Below, in pieces: positions 8,254 through 16,675 of a DNA stretch of 45,406 nt. The DNA is from an uncultured Acetatifactor sp. (GTDB lineage Bacteria > Bacillota > Clostridia > Lachnospirales > Lachnospiraceae): the NCBI GenBank assembly GCA_949840935.1, contig CATKXX010000025.1:1-45406 (forward strand). The letters are read 5' to 3'. Below the pieces are notes generated by a model. It searched no databases. It was not told where the DNA came from and was given only the letters and a program-made list of their open reading frames with translations. The first letter of the stretch is position 1; the number at the start of each line of letters is the position of its first letter. A program made the translations under genes and the position numbers.

Positions 8254-9034
8254 GCTCCGCCACCTCCTTTCCGAACTGCTCGTAAGCGGCGGCTACCTTG
8301 CCGCCTTTGTCGTAGGCAAAAATGCTCTTTCCCTCTGCGGTGGCTTCCACGGCACGGATGGAGTGGGGTATCTGCGTGTCAAATACCTTGATTCTCTGCC
8401 CGTAGGCACTTTTTACCGTTGCCATGATTTCCTTAGAGATGTTCGTGCGTGGCATTACCATCGTCATAAGGATGCCGTCAATCCGCAGGTGTGGGTTGAT
8501 TTGCCGTTTGACCTTAGACACGGAGCGAAGCAGCAGCTCTAAGCCTTTGGCGGAAAGATAATGGGGCTGTGTCGGGATAACCACGCTGTCAGCAGCCGCA
8601 AGCGCATTGATTGTCAGCATACCCAAGCTCGGCATACAATCCACGAGAACCATGTCGTAATCCTTTTTTACCTCGTTGATGCAGGTTTTCAGTACGCTTT
8701 CACGGCTTATGGCGTTAATGAGCCTTACTTCCAGCCCCGACAGCTCAATGTTGGACGGGAGCAGGTCAACGCCCTCGTCATGGTGCAGGATACTTTTGGA
8801 AATACCGACGGGTTTATCATCAATGATGTCCTGCATGATGGTGGAGAGCGTGTCGGGCAGGTCGTCTGGTCGGCTGTAACCGAGCGACATGGTTAAATTT
8901 GCCTGTGCATCGGCATCAATGAGCAGGACTTTTTTGCCCTGCTGTGCCAGAGTTACGCCCAGATTGACCGCCGTGGTGGTCTTTCCAACGCCGCCTTTCT
9001 GGTTGGTTAAAGCGATTACTTTGCAATTTGACAT
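8207..9034 (-). CDS. parA: ParA/Soj-type partition ATPase
   Basis: The chosen start (MSNCKVIALTNQ) has AGGAGG 9 bases upstream; a longer frame exists but lacks a site. The 275-residue protein carries the deviant Walker A KGGVGKTT (13-20), LLIDADAQANLT (switch I/A') and VLVDCMPSLGMLTINAL (Walker B). This is the standard Soj layout for a ParB-stimulated ATPase that binds DNA nonspecifically. The C-terminus is basic. It overlaps parB and lies about 150 bases after the 111-aa gene, with a terminator between. Confidence 0.92.
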   Translation of the reverse strand: MSNCKVIALTNQKGGVGKTTTAVNLGVTLAQQGKKVLLIDADAQANLTMSLGYSRPDDLPDTLSTIMQDIIDDKPVGISKSILHHDEGVDLLPSNIELSGLEVRLINAISRESVLKTCINEVKKDYDMVLVDCMPSLGMLTINALAAADSVVIPTQPHYLSAKGLELLLRSVSKVKRQINPHLRIDGILMTMVMPRTNISKEIMATVKSAYGQRIKVFDTQIPHSIRAVEATAEGKSIFAYDKGGKVAAAYEQFGKEVAELGEKQRKQNRADRIR

Positions 9035-9103
9035 AGGTTGCGTCCTCCTTTCGCATAGATTTAGCCACTTTGTCAAGGTGGCTATGTAAAAGATTTATGG
9101 CAA

Positions 9104-9148
9104 TAAAAAAAGCCGACTGGCTGTTTCGTAAAACTACACCAATCGGCT
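9104..9148 (-). terminator. Intrinsic terminator after the 111-aa gene
   Basis: On the minus strand AGCCGATTGG pairs with CCAGTCGGCT (one G-U pair) around an 18-base loop and is followed by seven Ts. It stands between the small-gene pair and parA, so parA either has its own promoter or depends on partial read-through. Confidence 0.75.
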
Positions 9149-9180
9149 ATGTAAAAATCTATTCTGTTTTATTCTCTGCC

Positions 9181-9516
9181 TTATCTGCTCTTACATGATA
9201 TGGCTTTCCTTATTCTCTCTATATCCCATTTTTCTGGAAACAACACTGCCATAATATGAAACGCATCCATCAGCCCTGCTATATACGCATGAGTGCCGTA
9301 TTCAAAATCCTGCTTTTCCCTGCAATCTATAAGATGTTGGCAAACTTCCCTTTGTTCCTCCGTTAAATCAAGATGATTAAAGGCATCCTCCGCATATCCC
9401 TCATCCTTACTGTCTTTTTGATAACTGGCATCAGCCTGTAATAATTTCAATACAGATTCGTCTTTTAATTTCTCTACTGCTATCTTCACCAGTTCTTTAA
9501 ATTCCTTATCGTACAT
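9181..9516 (-). CDS. Unknown ICE protein, 111 aa
   Basis: The start at 9514-9516 (MYDKEFKELVKIAVEKL) has AGGGGGA four bases upstream; an earlier in-frame ATG has none. The protein is all-helical and acidic: KLLQADASYQKDSKDEGYAE, then LDLTEEQREVCQHLIDCR and THAYIAGLMDAFHIMAVLFP. The latter pattern (a helix with YIAGLMDAF) is shared by small uncharacterised Firmicutes ICE proteins. The gene overlaps the upstream 65-aa gene by 11 bases, so the pair is probably co-translated. Confidence 0.75.
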   Translation of the reverse strand: MYDKEFKELVKIAVEKLKDESVLKLLQADASYQKDSKDEGYAEDAFNHLDLTEEQREVCQHLIDCREKQDFEYGTHAYIAGLMDAFHIMAVLFPEKWDIERIRKAISCKSR

Positions 9517-9703
9517 CACTTCCCCCTGCAAACTCTACTCTTAATTTTTTTATAGGTGCATGGATAACCTTAAAAATAAGCTCGTCAACGCAATCTGTAT
9601 ATCTGCCTTGCTGTATAAGCTGATTTTTCAGTTCCACAAGGCTATGTAGCAAAATGCTCCGTTCCCCACTATCCACATACAAATGATTTTTCTTTTCTCT
9701 CAT
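9506..9703 (-). CDS. Unknown ICE protein, 65 aa, first gene of the element
   Basis: The frame starts at ATG 9701-9703 (MREKKNHLYVDSGERSILLH). Upstream in-frame TTG and GTG codons closer to AAAAAAGG are also possible starts, adding 2-4 residues. The protein is a short helical, basic polypeptide (ELKNQLIQQGRYTDCVDEL, APIKKLRVEF). It lies 27 bases downstream of the -10 box of a good promoter, so it is the first gene of the ICE operon. No domain recognised. Confidence 0.7.
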   Translation of the reverse strand: MREKKNHLYVDSGERSILLHSLVELKNQLIQQGRYTDCVDELIFKVIHAPIKKLRVEFAGGSDVR

Positions 9704-9729
9704 AATCAACACCAACCTTTTTTGATTTC

Positions 9730-9758
9730 ATTATATAGAGAACTAACAAGCCAATCAA
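9730..9758 (-). promoter_or_regulatory. Sigma-A-type promoter of the ICE terminal operon
   Basis: On the minus strand TTGATT (9753-9758) is followed by 17 bases and TATAAT (9730-9735). It points into the element towards the 65-aa, 111-aa and par genes and lies between a terminator and the first gene. Confidence 0.75.
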
Positions 9759-9772
9759 AGGTACGATTCGGA

Positions 9773-9813
9773 CAAAAAAATAAGCGTACCACTATTTCTA
9801 ATGATACGCTTAT
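9773..9813 (-). terminator. Intrinsic terminator at the ICE-chromosome border
   Basis: On the minus strand ATAAGCGTA and TACGCTTAT form a perfect 9-bp stem with a 16-base loop, followed by seven Ts. It would stop transcripts coming from ppdK before the ICE promoter. Confidence 0.75.
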
Positions 9814-9826
9814 CATAATTCATTCT

Positions 9827-9956
9827 CTAATCAAGGTCGATATAAACGGTTACATTCGTTTCTCTCCATTGATTTTTCCTTACATACTGTCCGTTCGCTT
9901 TTCGGTAAGCTGCCGCCTGCTCGAAAGATAGCGGTAATTCAAAGGAAAGAGAACTC
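9827..9956 (-). other. Open reading frame tail at the junction, overlapping ppdK
   Basis: After the ppdK stop, a different minus-strand frame stays open to a TAG at 9827 and reads LPLSFEQAAAYRKANGQ and then NQWRETNVTVYIDLD. It looks like a genuine protein C-terminus and is followed by a good terminator. It has no start codon of its own after the ppdK stop; its only ATG is inside ppdK (10028-10030), giving 67 residues. It may be the 3' fragment of a gene cut by integration, or the ICE gene that is whole only in the circular form. Confidence 0.4.
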
Positions 9957-12590
9957 CTACCTACTTTGTATAGCCGCCTGAGCCGCCGCAAGCCTTGCAA
10001 TAGGCACCCTGAAAGGTGAACAGGACACATAGTCCAGCCCGATCTTATGGCAGAATTCCACGGAAGCAGGATCGCCGCCGTGCTCGCCGCAGATACCGAA
10101 ATGCAGCTTGGGATTTACCGGCTTGCCCAGCTTGATGGACATCTCCATGAGCCTTCCCACGCCGGTCTGATCCAGCTTCGCAAAGGGATCGTTCTCCAGG
10201 ATCTTCGCGTCGTAGTATGCGTTCAGGAACTTGCCCGAATCGTCGCGGGAGAAGCCGAAGGTCATCTGGGTCAGGTCATTGGTACCGAAGCAGAAGAAAT
10301 CAGCCTCCTTGGCAATCTCGTCAGCAGTCAGCGCTGCCCTGGGAATCTCGATCATGGTGCCCACCTCGTATTCCAATTCAATCCCTGCAGCGGCAATCTC
10401 AGCGTCAGCGGTCTCAACCACAATCTTCTTTACCACCTTTAATTCCTTGACCTCACAGATCAGGGGAATCATAATCTCAGGCTTTACATTCCAGTCGGGA
10501 TGAGCCTTCTTTACATTGATGGCAGCCCGGATCACCGCCCTGGTCTGCATCTTTGCGATCTCGGGATAGGTCACAGCAAGACGGCAGCCCCTGTGGCCCA
10601 TCATGGGATTGAACTCATGCAGGGATGCAATAATATTCTTGATCGTCTCCACAGACTTTCCCTGTGCCTCCGCCAGCTTCGCAATATCTTCCTCCTCGGT
10701 GGGAACGAACTCATGGAGAGGGGGATCCAGGAAACGGATGGTCACAGGATTGCCCTCCAGCGCCTCGTACAACGCTTCAAAGTCGCTCTGCTGGTAAGGC
10801 AGGATCTTCTCCAGGGCCGCTTCTCTCTCCTCCACGGTATCGGAACAGATCATTTCACGGAACGCCGCAATCCTGTCCTCCTCGAAGAACATATGCTCGG
10901 TACGGCACAGTCCGATGCCTTCTGCACCCAGCTCACGGGCCTTCTTCGCATCAGCGGGCGTGTCTGCGTTGGTACGTACCTTTAAGGTACGGAATTTGTC
11001 CGCCCATGCCATGACGCGGCCAAACTCACCGGCGATGGTTGCATCTACGGTCTTAATCTGGCCTGCATAGATATTTCCCGTGGTGCCGTCGATGGAGATA
11101 TAATCCCCCTCGTGGAATTCCTGTCCTGCCAGAGTGAATTTCTTGTCTTCCTCATCCATGGCGATATCGCCGCAGCCGGATACACAGCAGGTTCCCATGC
11201 CGCGGGCAACCACTGCCGCGTGGGAGGTCATACCGCCGCGGACGGTCAGGATCCCCTGGGAAACCTTCATGCCGGTGATATCCTCAGGAGAAGTCTCCAG
11301 ACGCACCAGCACCACCTTCTCGCCCCTTGCAGCCCATTCCTCCGCATCCTCCGCGGTGAACACGGCCCTGCCGCAGGCAGCCCCGGGAGAAGCCCCAAGG
11401 CCCTTTCCGATAGGGGTAGCCGCTTTCAGTGCGGCAGCGTCAAACTGGGGATGCAGCAGGGTGTCCAGATTGCGGGGATCGATCATGGCAACCGCCTCCG
11501 CTTCTGTCTTATGGCCCTCATCCACCAGGTCGCAGGCAATCTTTAAGGCAGCCTGGGCGGTTCTCTTGCCGTTACGGCACTGGAGCATGTACAGCTTCTT
11601 ATTCTCAACGGTGAACTCCATATCCTGCATGTCGTGATAATGGTTCTCCAGAATCTCACATACCTTGATAAACTCCTCGTATGCCTCGGGGAATTCCTGC
11701 TCCATCTGGGCAATGGGCATGGGCGTGCGCACGCCTGCCACCACGTCCTCGCCCTGGGCATTCTTTAAGAATTCGCCCATCAGCTTCTTTTCGCCGGTAG
11801 CGGGATCCCTTGTAAAGGCAACGCCGGTACCGGACTCCTCGTTTAAGTTACCGAATACCATAGGCATTACGTTTACCGCAGTACCCCAGGAATAAGGGAT
11901 ATCGTTGTCACGACGGTATACATTGGCGCGGGGGTTGTCCCAGGAGCGGAAAACGGCCTCGATAGCCAGCTTTAACTGCTCCACCGGGTCGGAGGGGAAA
12001 TCCCTGCCCAGCTGGTTCTTATACTCGGCCTTGAACTGCTCCGCCAGAGTCTTTAAATCTGCGGCGGTAAGCTCCACGTCAAACTTTACTCCCTTCTCTT
12101 CCTTCATCTTGTCGATGAGCTGCTCGAAATACTTCTTACCCACCTCCATGACCACATCCGAGAACATCTGGATAAAGCGTCTGTAGGAATCATATACAAA
12201 GCGCTCGAAAGCAGGATCTGGATTGCCTGCGATCATAGCCGCCACCACCTCGTCGTTCAGGCCCAGGTTCAGGATGGTATCCATCATACCGGGCATGGAA
12301 GCGCGGGCACCGGAACGGACGGATACCAGCAGGGGATTCTGCAGATCGCCGAATTTCTTGCCGTTTATCTTCTCCATCTCCGCTACGTATTCCATAGTCT
12401 GGCCCATGATCTCGTCGTTGATCTTACGGCCGTCCTCATAATACTGGGTGCAGGCCTCCGTGGTGATGGTAAATCCCTGGGGCACAGGCAGGCCGATGCT
12501 CGTCATCTCCGCCAGGTTCGCGCCCTTTCCTCCGAGAAGGTTCCTCATGCTCATGTCGCCTTCACTGAATAAATAAACCCATTTCTTCAT
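9957..12590 (-). CDS. ppdK: Pyruvate, phosphate dikinase
   Basis: This 877-residue enzyme interconverts pyruvate + ATP + Pi and PEP + AMP + PPi, serving glycolysis/gluconeogenesis in anaerobes. The N-terminal ATP-grasp domain begins with LLGGKGANLAEM (about 18-29). The swivelling phosphohistidine domain has GGMTSHAAVVARG with His457. The C-terminal PEP/pyruvate TIM barrel ends with CGEHGGDP (Cys834) and SCSPFRVPIARLAAAQAA. The length matches Clostridium symbiosum PPDK (874). Its last residues (IQSR) abut the ICE border. GGGAGA precedes the start. It is a single-gene unit with its own promoter at 12769-12797 and a structured leader of about 170 bases. Confidence 0.97.
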   Translation of the reverse strand: MKKWVYLFSEGDMSMRNLLGGKGANLAEMTSIGLPVPQGFTITTEACTQYYEDGRKINDEIMGQTMEYVAEMEKINGKKFGDLQNPLLVSVRSGARASMPGMMDTILNLGLNDEVVAAMIAGNPDPAFERFVYDSYRRFIQMFSDVVMEVGKKYFEQLIDKMKEEKGVKFDVELTAADLKTLAEQFKAEYKNQLGRDFPSDPVEQLKLAIEAVFRSWDNPRANVYRRDNDIPYSWGTAVNVMPMVFGNLNEESGTGVAFTRDPATGEKKLMGEFLKNAQGEDVVAGVRTPMPIAQMEQEFPEAYEEFIKVCEILENHYHDMQDMEFTVENKKLYMLQCRNGKRTAQAALKIACDLVDEGHKTEAEAVAMIDPRNLDTLLHPQFDAAALKAATPIGKGLGASPGAACGRAVFTAEDAEEWAARGEKVVLVRLETSPEDITGMKVSQGILTVRGGMTSHAAVVARGMGTCCVSGCGDIAMDEEDKKFTLAGQEFHEGDYISIDGTTGNIYAGQIKTVDATIAGEFGRVMAWADKFRTLKVRTNADTPADAKKARELGAEGIGLCRTEHMFFEEDRIAAFREMICSDTVEEREAALEKILPYQQSDFEALYEALEGNPVTIRFLDPPLHEFVPTEEEDIAKLAEAQGKSVETIKNIIASLHEFNPMMGHRGCRLAVTYPEIAKMQTRAVIRAAINVKKAHPDWNVKPEIMIPLICEVKELKVVKKIVVETADAEIAAAGIELEYEVGTMIEIPRAALTADEIAKEADFFCFGTNDLTQMTFGFSRDDSGKFLNAYYDAKILENDPFAKLDQTGVGRLMEMSIKLGKPVNPKLHFGICGEHGGDPASVEFCHKIGLDYVSCSPFRVPIARLAAAQAAIQSR

Positions 12591-12768
12591 CTAATGTTTC
12601 TCCCTTTCCAATTTGGTTGTGACTGTCCTGAACCGGCTCTCCCGCAGCCGCTCCGGATGCATCAGGATGCCGCGGCCGGTTCCGACCATTCCACATGATT
12701 TTGAGACAGCCGGATATCCCGGGCTGCCTGCGGACAACAGGAAACCAAAATCAGTTCATTACGTATAT

Positions 12769-12797
12769 ATTTTAACAATCTGCCATAGGAATATCAA
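12769..12797 (-). promoter_or_regulatory. Promoter of ppdK
   Basis: On the minus strand TTGATA (12792-12797), 17-base spacer and TAAAAT (12769-12774) make a near-consensus sigma-A promoter about 180 bases before the ppdK start. Confidence 0.65.
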
Positions 12798-12862
12798 GCC
12801 GTAACCCATAATCTTTTGGCATACTTTGGAATTTCGTACAGTTTGCACAACGACAGATGCAT

Positions 12863-12882
12863 TGTAAATACTTACATTTACA
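12863..12882. promoter_or_regulatory. Inverted repeat upstream of the ppdK promoter (possible operator)
   Basis: TGTAAAT and ATTTACA form a perfect 7-bp inverted repeat with a 6-base spacer, about 65 bases upstream of the -35 box. Such symmetry fits a dimeric regulator. The regulator is unknown. Confidence 0.4.
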
Positions 12883-12944
12883 AAAACTGTCCACCTGCCG
12901 CATAAACAGCCTCTCCACAGGCACCCTGGCCTCACATCTTTTGA

Positions 12945-13775
12945 CTATCCCTGTTTTTCCGGCACAAAACTGTCAAAGATACAGATGTCAAAATACTTTC
13001 TGGCGTTCTCCAGCTCCCTGGGCGTCTTAATCGTCCATGCCACTGCCGTGCTGTGATAGAATCTGCGGCAGAACCTGCGGGAAAATATCTTCGGGTACTT
13101 ATGATTATATGCCACAAAATCCGGCTTTCCCACCCAGTTGAACAAAAGATTCTGCAGCAGAAAACACACCGGCCTGTTGTACTCCCCCTCCTTCAGGAAA
13201 GCATCCGAAAGCTGTCCCCGCACAATCTCCCTGCGGTGCTTCCGGTACCAGCGCACCGCCAGAGGATGGAAGGATTCAATGCAGTACATCCCCCTGTATC
13301 CCGACAACAGCCTGTCCGCCGCCGGGCAGACAGAAGTATCCATCGTGGCAAGCTTCAGCTCCACGATCAGGGGCACCCTGCCGTCCACCAGATCAAGAGC
13401 CTCCTGAAACCGCGGGATGCGCTGGGCTGAGCCGCAGAGCCTGAACTGCTGCAGCTCCCGGCAGGTGTAATCGCATACCTTTCCCTCCACACCGCAGACC
13501 CTTTTCAGGGTAAAATCATGGAACACCATGGGCACGCCGTCCTTTGACAGCTGCACATCCATTTCAATGCCGAAGCCGCCCTCCACTGCCTTTTGAAAAG
13601 CCGCCAGCGAATTCTCCGGCGCATCCGAACCGTTGTCGTAAAGCCCTCTGTGGGCGTAAAGCCATTTCCGATAAGAGGACGTGTCCGGCTTACCGAATAC
13701 CCTGGGCATGATCATATAGAAATATAACGCCGTCAGTAGCAATATGCACATTATCATAATGAATAAAACAACCAC
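12945..13775 (-). CDS. Membrane-anchored glycerophosphodiester phosphodiesterase
   Basis: The 276-residue protein begins with one hydrophobic span (about 3-23). The GDPD TIM barrel follows with AHRGLYD (catalytic His42, Arg43), APENSLAAF and EMDVQLSKDG (metal-binding Glu/Asp) and VFHDFTLKRVCG (second catalytic His). It should hydrolyse glycerophosphodiesters to glycerol-3-phosphate at the outer or inner membrane face. A GTG codon is the likely start, 10 bases after GGGGG; in-frame ATG codons at positions 7 and 9 are alternatives. The gene is alone and divergent from ykpA. Confidence 0.88.
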   Translation of the reverse strand: MVVLFIMIMCILLLTALYFYMIMPRVFGKPDTSSYRKWLYAHRGLYDNGSDAPENSLAAFQKAVEGGFGIEMDVQLSKDGVPMVFHDFTLKRVCGVEGKVCDYTCRELQQFRLCGSAQRIPRFQEALDLVDGRVPLIVELKLATMDTSVCPAADRLLSGYRGMYCIESFHPLAVRWYRKHRREIVRGQLSDAFLKEGEYNRPVCFLLQNLLFNWVGKPDFVAYNHKYPKIFSRRFCRRFYHSTAVAWTIKTPRELENARKYFDICIFDSFVPEKQG

Positions 13776-13989
13776 TTTTCATCTACCCCCAGTTTCTTTC
13801 AGGCCAGAACCGATACAGGGCCGCGCCACTGCTGCCGATCCTGTGTTTCGCAAGGTATTGTATTTTGCGGAACCAAATACAGCCTACTCCTTTTGCGGGA
13901 GAATTTCAAGAACCTCGTCCAATATTTAGGAGAACTTATGCAATTCTTTCGTAAATCTTAAGGAGAGAGATCGAAGATGCCGATTTTGC

Positions 13990-14017
13990 TTGAATTATCA
14001 GGGCTTTTATGTATAAT
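13990..14017 (+). promoter_or_regulatory. Promoter of ykpA
   Basis: TTGAAT (13990-13995), 16-base spacer and a perfect TATAAT (14012-14017), about 50 bases before the ykpA start. The remainder of 13776-14068 shows no gene. Confidence 0.65.
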
Positions 14018-14068
14018 AGAGTTTGACTGTGTAAAAGTAGTAAAAATAAGGAAAACAGAGGTATTATC

Positions 14069-15706
14069 ATGATACAGGCAAACAATGTAACATTACGAAT
14101 TGGCAAAAAGGCGCTTTTTGAGGACGTGAACATCAAATTTACGGAAGGGAACTGCTATGGAGTCATCGGTGCCAACGGCGCCGGCAAATCCACTTTCCTG
14201 AAGCTTCTTTCCGGCGCGCTGGAGACTACCAGCGGTGATGTCACGATCACCCCCGGGCAGCGGCTCTCCGTCCTGGAACAGGATCACTTTAAGTACGATG
14301 ATAATGTGGTAATGGACACCGTCATCATGGGCAACGAGCGTTTATACCAGATCATGAAGGAAAAGGAAGCCCTCTACGCCAAGGAAGACTTTTCCGATGA
14401 AGACGGGATCCGCGCCAGTGAGCTGGAGGCCGAATTTGCGGAGATGGACGGCTGGGAGGCCGAATCCAACGCCGCCACACTGCTGAACGGCCTGGGAATC
14501 GACACGGAGTACCATTATTCTGTCATGAAAGATCTGGACGGCAGCATTAAGGTAAAGGTACTGCTGGCGAAGGCCCTTTTTGGCAACCCGGATATCCTGC
14601 TTTTGGACGAGCCCACCAACCATCTGGATCTGGACGCCATTTCCTGGCTGGAGGAATTTCTGATCAATTTCGAGAATACGGTCATCGTGGTATCCCACGA
14701 CCGATACTTTTTGAACAAGGTATGCACCCATACCGCCGATATCGACTACGGTAAGATTCAGCTCTACGCCGGCAATTACGATTTCTGGTATGAGTCCAGC
14801 CAGCTCCTGGTCCGTCAGATGAAGGAAGCCAACAAGAAAAAAGAAGAAAAGATCAAGGAGCTGCAGGAATTTATCTCCCGCTTCTCCGCCAACGCTTCCA
14901 AATCCAAGCAGGCAACCTCCAGGAAACGTGCCCTGGAAAAGATTGAGCTGGATGAGATCAGGCCCTCCAGCAGGAAATATCCTTACATCGATTTCCGCCC
15001 GGAGCGTGAGATTGGCAACGAGGTGCTCACCGTGGAGCATCTGTCCAAAACGGTCAACGGTGAAAAGGTACTGGATGACATCTCCTTTGTCGTGGGCCAC
15101 AATGACAAGATTGCGTTCGTGGGAAGCCAGGAGCTCGCAAAGACCACCCTGTTCCAGATCCTGATGGGTGAGCTGGAGCCCGACGAAGGAACCCTGAAAT
15201 GGGGCGTTACCACCTCCCAGGCTTACTTCCCCAAGGACAGCACGGCGGAATTTGACAATGACCTGACCATTGTGGACTGGCTCACCGGCTACTCCCCCGT
15301 GAAAGATGTGACCTATGTCCGGGGCTTTCTGGGACGTATGCTGTTTGCGGGCGAGGACGGCGTAAAGAAGGTAAAAGTGCTCTCCGGAGGCGAAAAGGTG
15401 CGCTGCCTCCTCTCCAAGATGATGATCAGCGGCGCAAACTGCCTGGTTCTGGACGAGCCCACAAACCATCTGGACATGGAGTCCATCACTGCCCTGAACA
15501 ACGGCCTGATCAAGTTCCCCGGAGTGGCGCTGTTCTCCTGTCACGACCATCAATTCGTGGAGACCACGGCGAACCGTATTATGGAGCTTTTGCCGGACGG
15601 CCATATGATCGACAAGATCACCACCTACGACGAATATCTCGCCAGCGACGAGATGGCCAGGAAGCGTACCGTTTTCACCGCCAGCAAGGAAGAGGATGAA
15701 AACTGA
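14069..15706 (+). CDS. ykpA: ABC-F family ATPase, YkpA/YbiT type
   Basis: The 545-residue soluble protein has two ABC domains in tandem and no membrane segments. Domain 1 has Walker A GANGAGKST (34-42) and LLLDEPTNHLDLDAI. Its signature reads LDGSIKVK rather than LSGGE, as in the YkpA subgroup. A lysine-rich linker follows (NKKKEEKIKELQEF, SKSKQATSRK), then domain 2 with a degenerate Walker A (GSQELAKTT), LSGGEKVR and LVLDEPTNHLDMESI. ABC-F proteins bind the ribosomal E site and modulate translation. This subgroup is housekeeping rather than a proven resistance factor. It has its own promoter and leads into the PHP gene. Confidence 0.92.
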   Translation: MIQANNVTLRIGKKALFEDVNIKFTEGNCYGVIGANGAGKSTFLKLLSGALETTSGDVTITPGQRLSVLEQDHFKYDDNVVMDTVIMGNERLYQIMKEKEALYAKEDFSDEDGIRASELEAEFAEMDGWEAESNAATLLNGLGIDTEYHYSVMKDLDGSIKVKVLLAKALFGNPDILLLDEPTNHLDLDAISWLEEFLINFENTVIVVSHDRYFLNKVCTHTADIDYGKIQLYAGNYDFWYESSQLLVRQMKEANKKKEEKIKELQEFISRFSANASKSKQATSRKRALEKIELDEIRPSSRKYPYIDFRPEREIGNEVLTVEHLSKTVNGEKVLDDISFVVGHNDKIAFVGSQELAKTTLFQILMGELEPDEGTLKWGVTTSQAYFPKDSTAEFDNDLTIVDWLTGYSPVKDVTYVRGFLGRMLFAGEDGVKKVKVLSGGEKVRCLLSKMMISGANCLVLDEPTNHLDMESITALNNGLIKFPGVALFSCHDHQFVETTANRIMELLPDGHMIDKITTYDEYLASDEMARKRTVFTASKEEDEN

Positions 15707-15760
15707 GCACGTGTCGCAGGAAGGATTTATCCCGCCGGCTGAGGCGGGAACGGAGGCAGC

Positions 15761-16675
15761 ATGAAGGAAACCAGACCTGTAGATTTACATGTACATTCCA
15801 ACCGTTCCGACGGCACCCTTTCCCCCTCCCAACTGGTAAGCCACGCCATGGGAAAGGGGCTTGCCGCCTTCGCCCTGACCGACCACGATTCCGTGGACGG
15901 GCTGGACGAAGCGCTCTCCTACGCGCAGCAGCTGCGGCGGACACTTCCGCCGCAGAAGGCGCGGGAGGTGCCGGAGGTAATTCCCGGCATCGAGTTTTCC
16001 ACGGAGTACCAGGGCCGGGACGTCCATATTTTAGGCCTGTATATCGAATATCATAACGACAATTTTCAGAAATATCTGCAGGCTTTCGTAGCTTCCAGGA
16101 TCAACCGGAATCGGAAAATGTGCGCGCTGCTTCAGGAAGCCGGCATTGATATCAGCTACGAGGCCCTTCTGGCGGAATTCCCCGATGCCGTGATCACCAG
16201 GGCGCATTACGCTAAATTCCTGTTAGAACATAATTACACCCGGAGCCTGCAGGAGGGCTTTGACCGCTATGTGGGGGATCACTGCCCCTGTTATGTCCCC
16301 AGGGAAAAAGTTACTCCCGAGCAGGCGGTGGATCTGATCCTGCAGGCGGACGGCATTCCCGTCCTGGCCCACCCAATACTGTACCATATGAGCGACGAAC
16401 GGCTCGAAACGCTGGTACGCCGGCTGAAGGATGCCGGGCTCCTGGGCATTGAAGCCATCTACAGCACCTACAATGCGGCGGAGGAACGCCAGATGCGCAG
16501 GCTGGCCGGGGCCTTCCGGCTCGCTGTCAGCGGCGGCTCCGATTTCCACGGTGAAAACAAGCCCGGGCTGGAACTGGCCACGGGCTACGGAAAGCTGTTT
16601 GTCCCCTATTCCGTATTGGAGGATTTAAAGGCACTGAAAACATACCATCAGAATCAGAAGGGAGATACCACATGA
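15761..16675 (+). CDS. PHP-domain phosphoesterase (YciV/RNase AM-like)
   Basis: The 304-residue protein carries the PHP metal-binding motifs in order: HVHSNRSDGTLSP (His10, His12, Asp17), LTDHDSVDGL, PGIEFST, VHILGLYI, TRAHYAKFL, VLAHP and SGGSDFHG. These match the YciV group, which act on 3',5'-bisphosphonucleotides and 5' ends of short RNA. A GGAGG lies 4 bases before the ATG. It ends in an ATGA overlap with the next gene, so the two are probably co-translated. A GC-rich hairpin without a T-run lies between ykpA and this gene (about 15730-15750). Confidence 0.88.
   Translation: MKETRPVDLHVHSNRSDGTLSPSQLVSHAMGKGLAAFALTDHDSVDGLDEALSYAQQLRRTLPPQKAREVPEVIPGIEFSTEYQGRDVHILGLYIEYHNDNFQKYLQAFVASRINRNRKMCALLQEAGIDISYEALLAEFPDAVITRAHYAKFLLEHNYTRSLQEGFDRYVGDHCPCYVPREKVTPEQAVDLILQADGIPVLAHPILYHMSDERLETLVRRLKDAGLLGIEAIYSTYNAAEERQMRRLAGAFRLAVSGGSDFHGENKPGLELATGYGKLFVPYSVLEDLKALKTYHQNQKGDTT

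Larger units (their letters stand above)
1..9956 (-). mobile_element. Terminal part of an integrative and conjugative element (left edge not in window)
   Basis: Nearly all genes here run on the minus strand and are not housekeeping genes: parA/parB, a sortase-anchored thioester/Cna-B adhesin and about ten small unknown proteins with overlapping starts and stops. This gene set is common at one end of Tn1549-like ICEs of Clostridia (family knowledge). The chromosome begins at the 3' end of ppdK (stop at 9957). A strong minus-strand terminator (9773-9813) and promoter (9730-9758) lie just inside that border. No integrase, relaxase or coupling protein lies in the window, and the other end is missing, so the attachment site cannot be proved. 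The junction is inferred to be between about 9720 and 9960. Confidence 0.7.
12591..12944. other. Intergenic region with ppdK promoter, palindrome and leader hairpin
   Basis: No gene is seen. It holds the ppdK promoter (12769-12797), a 7-bp inverted repeat upstream of it (12863-12882), and in the transcribed leader a hairpin with outer stem GAACCGGC/GCCGGTTC (12630-12682). A second weaker GC-rich fold lies at about 12702-12737. I could not match the leader to a known riboswitch. Confidence 0.5.

Noticed and set aside
7309..9034. Plasmid origin or repA near parA/parB
   Set aside because: No replication initiator gene or iteron array is seen in the window.
9683..9931. 82-residue plus-strand frame across the ICE promoter
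   Set aside because: It crosses a promoter and a terminator on the other strand and has no ribosome site or family pattern.
14342..15604. 420-residue open frame antisense to ykpA
   Set aside because: It is the shadow of a high-GC ABC-F gene whose sense strand has all expected motifs; the antisense product shows no family pattern.
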